64,000 nt of DNA, taken from positions 86,904,756-86,968,755 of the forward strand of contig CM060731.1 of NCBI GenBank assembly GCA_030704615.1, written 5' to 3'. Shown here one piece after another: positions 12,201-22,424 of the stretch. The first letter of the stretch is position 1; every line of letters begins with the position of its first letter. The notes beneath the pieces are model-generated. The model saw only the letters and a program-made list of their open reading frames with translations, was not told where the DNA came from and made no database searches. This DNA is from Takakia lepidozioides (Eukaryota > Streptophyta > Takakiopsida > Takakiales > Takakiaceae). A program made the translations under genes and the position numbers.

Positions 12201-12994
12201 TTTGCACAGTATTGGCATGAGGCAGGTACCATGTTGAAGGAATTAATTGCCTTCCAAGTTGTACATGGATTCATTTATACCAAGACCAAGGAGGTAGCAA
12301 GTATTGTCATGGGATGCGGGTTATACTACGCTGCTTGTTTTCTGGTACGTTATCACATTGAGCAGCACAAGATGCAATCGCGCTTTCTGAGTTATTCCAG
12401 TGGGGATCATTGGGTCTTACCTTCAGTGCCACCTCATATGTACCTATATGAGGCAAAAGTTATGATGCAAAAGATTCTTAAATTTGTTCATGGTTTCATG
12501 CGGCCTGGAACAATTTGTCAACACAGAAATTCGGCATTGATGATATTTTCTATAAGGGACATGTGGCATGGAAATACTTGCACAATTCACAAGTCATTGG
12601 TACCCCACTCACCTGGGCAGACAAGGAGCTCAGGGTCTTCACCAATTTTGCCATTCAGCGTTTACAGCAAGTTTTAAAATATAAACTTCCAGACATGGTA
12701 GGACAACATTTTATGCCCCAAAGGATTCCACAAAAAGTTCGACAATTAAAACACCTGAGAGGCGATGAGGATTCTGATACAACTGTTTCTTCAGCGGACT
12801 CTTTTGACATGGGAGAAGACTATGCAATTCAAATGGCAGAGAAGAAGCGACGGGGGTCTCCTATGCCTGAAAGGTTACCTCGATATCAGCCTCCAGAGGG
12901 CCTCACATATCCAGGTAGTGTTCAATCATCTCCGTCAACCAGTGACAGACCTCGGGCTCGTACACACAGTCCGCCACGAAACTCTCAACGTTAG
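9263..12994 (+). pseudogene. Coiled-coil gag-like polyprotein of the LTR element
   Basis: One frame runs from about 9263 to 12677. It is interrupted only by a TAG at 10389-10391 and continues beyond it in the same frame (PEDRLVTG...). A frameshift at about 12480-12515 moves the reading to another frame, ending at 12994 in a Ser/Pro/Arg-rich tail (SPPRNSQR). The first part (to 10391) has no family I recognise. The part at about 10870-11830 is strongly heptad-like (LREELRKEFEARL, DVYKFREEH, IAELQEDVDGLQ), then a Pro/Gln/Val linker, then a compact helical domain (EVWGNVAFNPP; FNQIPIVLDLVWKEF). A gag role is inferred from its place before the PPT and LTR, and from the lack of enzymatic motifs. 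Confidence 0.6.
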
Positions 12995-13057
12995 AAAGGT
13001 GCTCGCTCACAAAGGTTTGCTAATCCCAATCAGTAAACCGTGAGGACGCGGCTTTTT

Positions 13058-13074
13058 GAGAGGGGAAGGGGTAA
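13058..13074 (+). other. Polypurine tract
   Basis: GAGAGGGGAAGGGGTAA directly precedes the TG start of the LTR, as expected for the plus-strand primer of an LTR retroelement. It fixes the orientation of the element. Confidence 0.75.
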
Positions 13075-14037
13075 TGTTAGAGGACTGTCTGGGACTTAGA
13101 CACTTATACAGGATCTGTGGGGTACCCTTAATTTTTGCACAGACTGAGACCAACAGGAGCCTTAGGGGTGACAGCAGCGCACTTTAGGGGGGGTTACACA
13201 GCCCGTCACGGTCCGACACAGCCCATCACAGCCAACACAGCCAGTCACAGCCCGACACAGCCGGTCACAGTTTCACACAGCCGGTCACAGCTTGACACAG
13301 CTGTCACGACCATAGGGAACGGATAGCAAGACAGGGAACGACTGTGGGGAACAACACCTGCGAAGGGAACATGTTAGTTCACGGATGACAGTTAGTGAGG
13401 GAAACGGTTAGAACAACGGGTAGGAAGATAAAGCTAGGAGCAAGGACTGGAAAAGGATCAATTCTTGGATCACTTCTGGGGGAATCACTGCTGGAAGGAG
13501 TGGGAGGAGCACTTCTTGGGGAATCACTGCTGAAAGGAGTGGGAGGAGCACTTTTTGGGGGGACTTCGGACATCACTGGGGGAAATGAGGAAAGAGCGTA
13601 TCTCTGAGCAGAAAGAGGGAGAGCCCGGAGTAGGAGGAGGATCTGTTGATGCTTAATGAATGCAGGCAGTAGAATTGTAATGTAGAGCAGATTAGAGACT
13701 CCATGGCTTCAGCCTGATACTTGATAGATATTAATCTGATACTCACTTCATACTCACACTATGTAGAGAGATCTGAGTGAAGCTGTGGAATGAATGGATG
13801 AGTTGATGGAATCCGATAGATTGATGAAGCAAACTGATACTTAATTACCAACAGTAAGGTAACTAGCTAACATGAATGCGGGAAGGAAAACAAATAGGAA
13901 ACACCCCCATGATACACTAGCTGTAGGTCATGACTGATTGTTCTGAGCGGGCTGAGTACTTAGAGATTTCCAACTCTTCTATCTTGGAGTTTCCGCCTCG
14001 GATAGCGAAGGGATGGGTGAGTAAAAGCCGCGCGACA
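13075..14037 (+). repeat. LTR (copy 1), 963 bp
   Basis: Begins TGTTAGAGGACTGTCTGGGA and ends GCCGCGCGACA. Its sequence is shared with 48953-49956 over the whole length and with 57383-58103 over the first part. It contains a short tandem tract of CACAGCC/GTCACAG units (about 13195-13315). Confidence 0.85.
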
Positions 14038-14643
14038 TGGGTTAAAAGAAGCATCACCCCAAACCTCAAACAGTGATTGCTGCAGTGCCATGGTATCAAC
14101 ACTGTCGACCTGGTGTGGCTGCTGTGATGTTGTTGCCACAGTCCCTCCTGATGTTGGCAAGTCCTGCATTTCCTATGCTGAATATTGGAAAATCAAAGTC
14201 ATTGCCTACAAATAAGTAGCCATGAGCTGTTCCTCAGGAACAAAGGCCCTTTTCTCAATGTTGAAGCTCAAGTCATCTTTTTGAGTCTGAAGCCCTTCCA
14301 CATCCTCCTGCAACTCAGCTATCCGACTATAGACATTGTCTATAGTGGTTGTGGCAATGTTCTGCACCCGTAACCTGAGATCATTCATCTCGTCTTGGGT
14401 GAGCTTCCTTGGTGCTTTCCCCTCCACTGGCCCTTGTGTTAACCATTCTTGCAAAAGATGATTATCCACCAAGTCCTGTGTAACACCACGGAGATCCTGC
14501 TCCTCCTTGAGGAGGTTTACTATTTCATGAGCAGAAACCATGAGCCATGAGCCATGAGCCGCATGAGCGGTGAGCGGAAGTCTAAGATACGCGGATTTCA
14601 TGAGCGGACTCCTCCAAATTTGGAAATGCGGCAGATTAAACAA
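14038..14643 (-). pseudogene. Inverted fragment of the same coiled-coil polyprotein
   Basis: Read leftwards it gives RIAELQEDVEGLQTQ, EEQLMATYL and, just before the LTR end, EVWGDASFNP. It is clearly homologous to the polyprotein at about 11550-12000 (RIAELQEDVDGLQTQ, EEQLMASYL, EVWGNVAFNP). It abuts the LTR tail-on, so two copies of one family are joined in opposite orientation. Two in-frame TAG codons (14206-14208 and 14173-14175) interrupt it; the first stands where the other copy has Gln. Confidence 0.8.
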
Positions 14644-14765
14644 GTATTAAAATAATAGTTTTTTTATTTGACCTTGCCGTTTTTGGACGTTCCAGATCAT
14701 GTAATGCGGCGAAGATATGTCGTCAGTAACAAGTCCGCTCATGGTTTTTTAGATCCGCTCATGGA
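14545..14765. repeat. CATGAGC-rich block with inverted CATGAGCGG/CCGCTCATG
   Basis: Several CATGAGC units at 14540-14605 (including CATGAGCGG twice) face CCGCTCATG at 14737-14746 and 14754-14763. The motif recurs at 58118-58155 and 61086-61120. It may be the end of a small foldback element; no gene is present. Confidence 0.4.
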
Positions 14766-15354
14766 AATAAGTGACCGTGCAACGGGAAATCCAGTATACC
14801 ACTGCAAAAGGATGTCGCATACTGGCCTGTATAGAGTATTCCGCGGTTTTACATGCCTTAACATTGGAATGAAGCTGACCCTTTTGCCGCGATTGAACCA
14901 ATGGAGTCTGCACCAATACAGTCTGCAGTACTTCACAATTCTGTCTTCTTCGGGTATTCGGCGGGAAAGGTTTGCAACTGAACTGGGAAATAAGGTGCCG
15001 CATTAGGGTTCGCACGTGCGAAATTTCGGAGCGGTTTGGTGTTGGCAAAGGCCGCCTCTGCCAGTACCTACGACGATACTTGGAAATGCGGCGCCGCATT
15101 TCCTTGTCGGAGGTCGAATGAGGAAAGCAAGTTTTCGGAAAGCAGAAAAACATGAACCCTCCAACATACAAAAATACATGCACGTGGAAGCAAGTGAACG
15201 ATATAGTAATATCTTAGTTCGAGCAAAACAGGTTACTGGTAGGCAAGACATATGTCGGACCTTTCTGTGGCCAGAGTCTGAGGTACTGGCAGCAGTACAG
15301 TTCTACTATCCGAAAAGGATGGGTGTACCATTGTATTGGGACCGCAAGCCAAGC
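14766..15354. other. Intergenic tail with one full dyad of the 53-bp family
   Basis: No gene seen. A perfect GAAATGCGGCGCCGCATTTC dyad at about 15083-15104, with half sites near 14622 and 14995, links this side to the array at 5.5-7.3 kb. It is probably the 3' flank of the inverted MULE half. Confidence 0.55.
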
Positions 15355-17340
15355 TCACTGGTCCCCTGGATCCATATTCAGAAGAGTGTGAACCTCCTGG
15401 GGGCTCAACCCTGGTGCATGTATGAAGTGATGAGTTGTGGAATTACAACGGAGTCTCTTTAGGTACACGTAGTACAAATGCTTGCAAGGGCAGTATGATG
15501 CCCCCTTGTTCGCCATGATCTGGAAGTCGGTGCAATTGCAGGTGGGTAATTCTGAAATGGTGATGGTGTACACCTCATTGCGAACAGTTGAGCCCGCCGT
15601 GGCCATCTGATACACACGCCCGAATCCTGGTGGGGGCGCTTCTGTCGAGCTCTGGATTGTACAGTTCATCCGAAGTGCATTCCCCATCCTTGTCTCGTTC
15701 ACTTTTGAGGGAGGTCGCCGCCTCTTCGGTTTCCCCCAACGGTGTGTAGGATGCTTAGAGCTGTCGTGTCCCATTGTTCTTGCTCTCACAAGGGTCGGTG
15801 GTGGAGGCTGTGGAAGCGGAAATGGTTCTCTGGGGACGTCAGTGCGCTGCACCATCCGAAATCCTGCGGCGGTAAGGGCGTCGGCCTCAACCTGACTCAG
15901 ATCGCAGCCTGGTTCCACCGGCCACACCGGGGGAGCCTCTGGCATTGTTTGTATGCCGTACTTGGGCTTTCCATACACGCAAGTCATAATGTCGTGCCTG
16001 CAGAACCAGAACTGGGTGGTTGTTGCCTCCGCAAACTTTGCATGGACAAATCTTCCTGTAAAAGTAGGAGCAGGGACAGCCCCATCTGGATTCCTCCTTA
16101 TCATCTCTAAACAACGTTGCCGTGTATCCACACGAATTGCGGAACACCTTCCTCGAAACGACGGCTTTGTGCGAGCAATTCTCCACTGTGATGCAGACAC
16201 AGTCGTCTCCACAATGGCTTGGCCATACTGCATAACAGCGGGCGGAATGTGGGGCAAGGGAGCGGTGGGAATTTTTTGCACGAAATCCCCGGTTGAAGGC
16301 GACGGCGATCTGGAATTTCTTGGGCTTCCACTGCTGGAAGACACATTGTGCGGCAACATGACGGGACCTCGAGGTGCTGTTCGAATGTTCCTGTCGGATC
16401 TCCAGGAATCCTCTTCGCACCCGGGTTCTTCTTCAATCCTCCGCCTGACAGGGCGAGTCCGGACGTCCCCCTCTAGGTGTTCACCTCTGCGGTGCAGAGG
16501 CGTCCCTTTGATCTTCTCTCGCAATGCTGTCGCCCATTTCACTGGATTCTTGGACCTCGAAGCTGTTCGTACCAACAATTCCTCCCTGTCCGGCCCAAAG
16601 CCCCATTGTTTGCCGCTCAGGAACTTGTAGTACGTGGCTTGCTGCATGATTGCTCTGTCGATGTCCTCCGTTGTGGCCGTCACTACGTCCACCAGATGTG
16701 CGGCAGAAGACGCTCGCCAGGAGGAGTGGATTGATTCTGCCATATTCGTGTTCGGCATGTCCGTGTCGGAATCCAAGCACCGCTCCTAGAAGGACACAAA
16801 CAATGGTGAGGGACCAATCGAAATGTCCGTAACATAAAGACAAATGAACGAAATTGACAGCAGCCTACCTCCCGCATGTACTGTCCGAACTGTCGATACC
16901 GAAAATGCCACCACCCCAACCAGCTGTGCAATGCTCCCAGATTGGTTGTCTCCACTGCACCTGACGTGTTCCACCAAGCCTCGATGACAACAAACTTAAC
17001 CTCCGCGTCATCAAATGTGGGTGCATCCTTCCACGCCGTACAAAGGACACGGTGTTCAGCCTGGAATGAGCTAGCAACAAATTTGGTAGTGTAGTGGGAT
17101 AGACTCTGCATCCAATGGAATCCACAGGATCTCTCTTTCCCCTCCATTGGAACATTGGGGTCCTCACCGTACACACGCCGCACCGCTGCCCAGTTGGCCT
17201 GAGCGTTGTCTGCCATGAATCCCCTGAAATTGGGCTCTGGCAATCCCGCCCTTGCCATCTGCTGGTTTATGCCCTCCCACAGATGCATTTCGGACTGTGT
17301 GTCCTCCCCTTTCATCTCGCAGATTGCACAAATGTTGTGC
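15355..17340 (-). CDS. MULE-like transposase 3' half with SWIM zinc finger
   Basis: Two exons read leftwards. Exon 16870 to about 17340 has CAICEMKGE, then FRGFMADNAQANW (second catalytic Asp), and CGFHWMQSLSHY, the C-x2-H motif of MULE transposases. The intron runs 16869 (GAG|GTAGGC) to 16789 (CCTTCTAG|GAG). Exon 15355-16788 opens with ERCLDSDTD and TNMAESIHSSW (the expected catalytic Glu region). A low-complexity RS-rich segment follows, then the SWIM finger CNCTDF...SYCPCKH (C-x-C...C-x-C-K-H), and it stops at TGA. It has no frameshift, unlike the 5' half at 7.5-9.3 kb, which lies in the opposite orientation. The N-terminal part is missing here, so the copy is incomplete. Confidence 0.75.
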
Positions 17341-17694
17341 TTCCTATTTTGTTTGGAATGGTGATGCATGGTATGGTTGGCTAGTGTGTAGAATGCATGC
17401 TAACTTACAAAAGTGGGAGAGGTAAATTGGATTAATCGTGTGTTTGCACAGTGCCGAAATTGGGTGACTCCCATCCAAGGGGCAAGGAAATTTGCGCCTT
17501 CTTTGGGAGTTCACGTGCTAGTGCGCACCTGGCGCGTGCGCGTACTATAACTGCACTACCGAGGGGGTTGTCTTATAGTGCGGGCTAACCCGGAAGCTAC
17601 GTGCTTCCGTTCACGTACTACAATCGTGTAACCTTGGGACGAAGTTGTAGTGCGGCTTCGGCGTGTTCTCGTACCTCAGGCCAGCATTCCAAGG
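17333..17694. repeat. 360-bp dispersed repeat, copy A
   Basis: It starts TGTTGTGCTTCCTATTTTG and ends near CATTCCAAGGCA. It is shared with 52278-52650 at high identity. TTGGAATGG near the start and CCATTCCAA near the end of copy B form short inverted ends, so it may be a MITE; TG...CA ends would also allow a solo LTR. It separates the MULE fragment from a Ty3 fragment. Confidence 0.7.
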
Positions 17695-17916
17695 CATAGT
17701 GGCGCTCAAGGCAATGCACCACCGTCTTCATTTCTTTCTCGTGCGTAGGCATCGTCGCTCCACTTCATTCACTTTCTTACTTACATAAGCCACTGGACGT
17801 CCATCCTGCATGAGCGCACCCCCAATTGCGAAGTCTGACGCATCTGTATGAATCTCAAATGGACGGTCGAACTCCGGGATTTTCAGGACTGGAGCTTCCA
17901 CCATCCGCTGTTTCAA
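17695..17916 (-). pseudogene. Ty3/gypsy RNase H fragment
   Basis: Read leftwards: FDRPFEIHTDASDFAIGGAL, MQDGRPVAYVSKKVNEVERR, then after a one-base frameshift MPTHEKEMKTVVHCLERH. This is the connection/RNase H start of a Ty3-type polyprotein, with the first catalytic Asp in HTDAS. It is cut off by the 360-bp repeat. Confidence 0.85.
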
Positions 17917-17965
17917 CTCGGCAAAAGCTTGGCCACAAAAGGTGTTCCATACCCATACCTTGGAC

Positions 17966-18484
17966 TTACACAGAAGGTCTGACAGTGTTACTCAGAACGA
18001 CGCCGACTCTTGCGCTTAATTTCCCTCCAATTTCTTGATCCCTTCTCTGGCTTTCTATTGGCTGTAACCGCTGTGACTGGATTTTAGATTTAATTTTCTT
18101 TAGTGGACTTTCCCTGTTCGACTGTCCACTAGGATAACACATGTGACAAGAATTTCGCTTTTCTGTACTTGCCGTTTGTTCTGTTGCCCCTTTTCTGTAT
18201 TCATTAATGGGCCCGCCATTCATCCAATTTGACGCGCTGATTAGGTGATCGGGTAATAGATCTGCCTCGTTGTCCAAGGCCCCGACCAATTGAGCGGTCA
18301 CTTGGCAAAGGGTGGGTCCCGCAAGAGCAAGAGCCATATCTGAGTCAAGAAAAATGAGCAATAATGAGCAAAGGTGACCTTCACAGCAGGTAGAAGAGAC
18401 ATGGTAACCCAGTACAACAGGTGAAAAGTGATTACCGATATCGGCCATGAACTCTGGCGCCAAATTCCCAGGTATTGCGCTCAC
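17966..18484 (-). pseudogene. Possible decayed gag fragment with zinc-knuckle-like motif
   Basis: An open frame upstream of the RNase H fragment on the same strand. It contains VTAQLVGALDNEADLLPDH and NSCHMCYPSGQSNRESP. The latter resembles a CCHC knuckle (C-x2-C-x4-G) in which the His and last Cys are lost. Basic residues follow. The gag call is a guess from position and spacing. Confidence 0.3.
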
Positions 18485-19179
18485 CGATGTCGGTCACCGA
18501 TATTTGGGCGCCGGCCAAAATTAAGGCATGGAAGCAAGTAGTCATTTTTGTCATCTAGTGCCAACTTGGGCGATGGCCGATACATGGAAGTTGGCCCTTA
18601 CTCCCTGCTTTGGTTTCCTCATTCTCTATGTCGTTTTGTGTTCTCTAGTCGAGAGAAAGTTTTTCATCGATTGTGGTCCTTAGACAGGGCTCCATGTCAT
18701 CCTCCTGAGGTTGCACCGGCCCCTTGGTTAGGGTGACGGCTCGCGTGAACTCGGCTTCTCATATGTCAAGGTTTTAGTCATGGTTAACTAGAATTTTCTA
18801 TTTACACTTAAGTAGGATATTTTGTATATTTATATTTGTATCTTGTTATTGGAACTTCATTGTTTCCATATGTCAAGTGAGGTGACAAATCTCTCTTGAG
18901 ATGTGGGATAGGTTTTCTCAACGTGAAGGTTGGGAATGTTCAGCTTTTTCTAGGTGAGCCTTTCGAGGCCTCTTTCATCTCCATAGCAATTCTTGAGCGG
19001 GAGTGTGTGTGAGGTTTTTATGGTGGATTCCTATATGGTGGCTTGAATATTATTGAGTGATAGAGTAAGATTTTATTTGGCAGGGTTTATGTTTGCTCTT
19101 TAGTGTGATATGGTTTCATGCTAAGAGGGTTTCCATTACATTCTACTTCTCTCATCCCACTTGCATTATCCATTGGAAA
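18485..19179. other. Non-coding stretch, nothing recognised
   Basis: It opens with a GGCGCC-containing duplicated phrase near 18440-18530 (CACCGATATCGG-like words). AT-rich sequence follows without coding similarity. Confidence 0.4.
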
Positions 19180-20234
19180 CAAATCAAAGGCCAAGGGGTG
19201 GCTATGGACCCCAACGTGTATGCAAGCTCTTGTCAGGTCTGGGAACCGACTATCGACATAATAATGCTTGGCTTTGCACGTGGACATGCATGTTGGTGGA
19301 GCTTTGCAATCGGCGCACTTGAAAGTACCCGAAGGAACCTGGCTAGAGACAAAGAACGGCTGAAATGATGTGCCCGTCCAATCCGTCTCGTTTCTTCGCC
19401 CCCCTTTCGAGACAAAGTGGAAGCAGGTGGGATTCAGGCACCTCAGCTTCCCCGCGCAGAGGCCAGCCATTGAGCGCGCAATGGTGACATCTGGATTTGT
19501 CTTGTTAGGCAACCAAGATGGCATTTTCTGCTTGAGTGGACCGGCAAGCAAGGGGTACCGGCCACTGCGGGTCTTGTTGGACTCGGGAGCTCAGCCACTG
19601 ATGCTGGGTAGAGCTGCTATTGCATGTTTGGGCCTCACAGAGGCGGACATGGAGCCTTGTCCTTTCCAGATATAGACATCTCTGGGAGGATCAGAGCAGG
19701 CTCGGGGCATGACACGGCGGGAGTTGGCCATTAGTTGCTACAGCCGGATCACCCTACAGATGGTCAGTAACCAAGGCCATTTGTGACAGATGCGGTCTCT
19801 TACGATGTCATAGTTGGTGGGGCAGTGTTGTACCCCATGGGTTTATCCTGGATTTTTGGGAGGAGTCAGCCTCCTATAGGCCTGGATGGCAGTCAGGGGA
19901 AGGTCGTCATATGCAACTCCCTGTGACATCATTGGGGGTGTTGCTGCTGCCCAGCGGGGCAAGATGCCGACACTAGGAGGTTGTGTAGGAAGCACATGAC
20001 ATCATAAAAGAAGAGGTCAAACTGAGCCCCGGAGCGAGGCCAAAGCAGATTCAGCTGAAGGCAACCCACGAGATTGCTCTGGGGAAAATTATGTCTGAAG
20101 ATGGGAAGGACCGAGTGCCCTTGGACGAGAGGGAGATGGTCGACCTCTTGGAGTCTGTCTCGCATGTTTGCAGCCCCAATGTCAGGAATCACATTGTATC
20201 TTGCAAGCAACAATTCGGCCGGGGGTCGGACATG
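19180..20234. mobile_element. Second copy of the MULE transposase 5' region, internally inverted
   Basis: The Cys/His domain (GKLRCLNPTCFHF, FKCADCKAPPTC, RACIHVGVHSHPL) reads leftwards at 19180-19440. The next part of the same protein (ARPKQIQLKATHEIALGK, LLESVSHVCSPNVRNH) reads rightwards at 19975-20234. In the copy at 8.4-9.06 kb these parts are contiguous and collinear. The two halves flank a retroelement protease segment. This is a pseudogene. Confidence 0.8.
19446..19970 (+). pseudogene. Retroelement aspartic protease fragment (same family as 54.7-55.6 kb)
   Basis: It contains RPAIERAMVTSGFVLLGNQD and the active-site motif RVLLDSGAQPLMLG, then LGLTEADMEPCPF, near-identical to the protease of the methyltransferase retroelement. 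A TAG interrupts it after about 19675, and later parts drift in frame. It marks the insertion or repair scar between the inverted transposase halves. Confidence 0.8.
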
Positions 20235-20457
20235 CACTCACTACAACAAATCCTGGCTTTTAGGTCTGCTATTTTCCAGTCGTATCAGCCTTTTATGACT
20301 GCATGACTGCCCGGTCAGATACACCCAGTCAGTTGTGACAAATGAGTCGTAAGCGCCATAGAGTCGTATATGCCAGTCGTGGTGCTCACTGTTGACGTGA
20401 CAATTTTATGTTCCTCTTTTCATCATACTCAAAGTTCTATAGGATATAGGTATAGAT

Positions 20458-21874
20458 GAGTGTTGAGCAGGTATACAATTTACCTAGATACCGGATGTAT
20501 CATCTGGGTATATCGGGGTAAGGTTACCCAATAATAAATAATGTATTACGCCTCCCGAAAGAAGCATAAATTATGGTGTCTCTCTTGACCTAGAAGGGCT
20601 ACTGCCTGCTTGCATATAGGTGGACACTTTCGTAACACCAATTGGTGGAACCCAAAACCACTTCCGAGGTGGTATATGCCCATTACCACTAGGCTACAAC
20701 TTGGTTGTCAAGTTACCCATATATATACCCAGACTAGGTTGAAGAGTAAAACACCAACGTTTACCCAACCCTTAGGACGGATATTGTTTTTCTTGGCGAG
20801 TAAATGACCGTCATTATCTTCTAGTTGTGCCACTCGACTTCATTCCCTTGCTCATTAAATTGTACCTCAAGGACGATCGCAAATCCCAAAACAATGAATA
20901 CCATTATGGAGGTACTAGTGCAATTTTCTAGGCTTCTTCATGGCAAGCTTTGCCCTTGGACATGCACCTATATTTTGTTTCTACATTCTTGAGATTGAAA
21001 CTTGGTTTTTAAGCATTAATTTATTATGCTCAAGATATATTTCAAAATCCATTCAATTTTAATTTCTTGTGGTTACATCTAATGGGTTCTTTTTTCTTTT
21101 CTTTTTTTTTCAAGAAAGAGGGACGGTGGCCTCGATAAACTTTATAGCAGCTGGACAAAAAGGTCCGATAAATACAAAATATGGAAGTCTAGGTGGAAAA
21201 AATAACCACCTGTGGAGGCTTACTATGGAGGCATACCCACGCAAGTAAGCAAGAAAGGAGTAAGATGAAGGGGGGTAGGGAGGTGTGGAATTAGTGTGGA
21301 GGAGGAGATCATTGGTTTATAATCAAAAATTACCATTTACCCGACCCTTATCCTATCTAAAGTTGAGTTTATCCGGGGTTTTTCTGTACACCCTGACCCG
21401 TTAAATAACCTTACCCTAAAGTTTATTTTGATAGAGATAAAGATAAGATAAAGATAAAGTTTCCTTAACGTCCAGTGAATTTACAGATCCTACTACTCAA
21501 CACACAGGCCATCAAGGGCCCAATGGACGGTCTGAAGGCACATGTTGAAGTATTGAACCCAGGATCACCAAGGTTATGCACAGGCAAGGCACAAACACCC
21601 AACCGCTGGGCTACCTGCTCAAGAGAGAGAGAAGACTCCGGCCAATGCCAGCGTAACAGACTACTGCTCCCTTCCGAGGGTGGGCCCTTTATTTTGATAA
21701 TACCTGGTTACACCCTAACTTGGTGTGTTCTATAAATATGCATTACCCGGAACCGACCCTTACTTTCAATTTGAAAAATAATAATACCTTGACCCGACGG
21801 ATAAATATTTTTCTAAAAATTTATAGTACCCTTACCCTGCGAAAAAATAAAAAATAAATACTTGCTCAACACTC
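20458..21874. mobile_element. 1.4 kb TIR element with 8-bp target duplication, no transposase
   Basis: The left end, GAGTGTTGAGCAGGTA (20458-20473), is the inverse of the right end, TACTTGCTCAACACTC (21859-21874), with one mismatch. GTATAGAT precedes and GTATAGAC follows, an 8-bp target duplication with one mismatch. TIR plus 8-bp duplication fits a non-autonomous hAT-type element. Inside are AT-rich sequence, no coding region and a tRNA-like SINE segment. Confidence 0.75.
21555..21630 (-). repeat. tRNA-derived SINE head
   Basis: Read leftwards: GTAGCCCAGCGGTTGGGTG matches an A box and CCTGGGTTCAATACTTC matches a B box, about 50 bases apart. The stems of a real tRNA cannot be drawn, so a SINE or tRNA relic is more likely than a gene. 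Confidence 0.5.
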
Positions 21875-21881
21875 GTATAGA

Positions 21882-22424
21882 CTTCTGGTTATAGATTCAT
21901 AACGTCTTAAATGAGTTGCGAGGTCCACATAGGGGCAATTCGGCTTGGGTCTAGGCTTTGAGCTAGGCCTTAGGCCCTAAAACTAGATCCGAGGCCACAT
22001 GACCTCAGGCCCTAAAACCCTAGGCCACATGTACGTTCATGGCGCAACAAGTTGGGAAACGGCGCTTTAACATATCAAAATTTCCTTAAAATGGATGAAA
22101 TGAATCTCATTGGATTGTTCTCTACTTAAAAGTAAATTTGTTTAGTTAAGAGTTTTTCCAATTTCTATCATTAAAAACCCTTAATTTTGCAAACCAATCG
22201 TGGGGGTCCAAGTGAGGCTGTGGCGCAGGTGCCAGGTAGTTTGCAACGCGGTGCGACCAAATGCCACGAAACGGTGTGTCTAAGGCCCCATCGTGGCGCG
22301 CGATAGTATTGCTTCAGGCCGCATTCAAGGTTTTTTTACTTCCTTGGTGGAGCAGAATGTGTCGATCATGAAATTCAAGCGAGATTAATGTCACAAGAAA
22401 GAATCAAGCTTTGAAACAATTTCT
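21882..22424. other. Non-coding stretch, nothing recognised
   Basis: It contains a short repeated phrase (AGGCCCTAAAAC, twice near 21965-22020) and no gene. Confidence 0.4.

Larger units (their letters stand above)
9263..14037 (+). mobile_element. LTR retroelement with a coiled-coil polyprotein and 3' LTR; 5' LTR missing
   Basis: The element runs from the break in the MULE gene through a long coding region and a polypurine tract to a 963-bp LTR with TG...CA ends. No reverse transcriptase, integrase or RNase H motif is visible in any frame, so it resembles a gag-only, non-autonomous LTR element. The 5' LTR is absent at 9263, so the copy is truncated or was rearranged. Two more LTRs of the family occur in the window (48953-49956 and 57383 to about 58103), and an inverted internal piece follows immediately at 14038. 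Confidence 0.7.

Noticed and set aside
20235-20260. CACTACAACAAAT looks like a CACTA transposon terminus
   Set aside because: No matching inverted TTGTAGTG end with a 3-bp duplication was found, and no CACTA transposase is linked to it.
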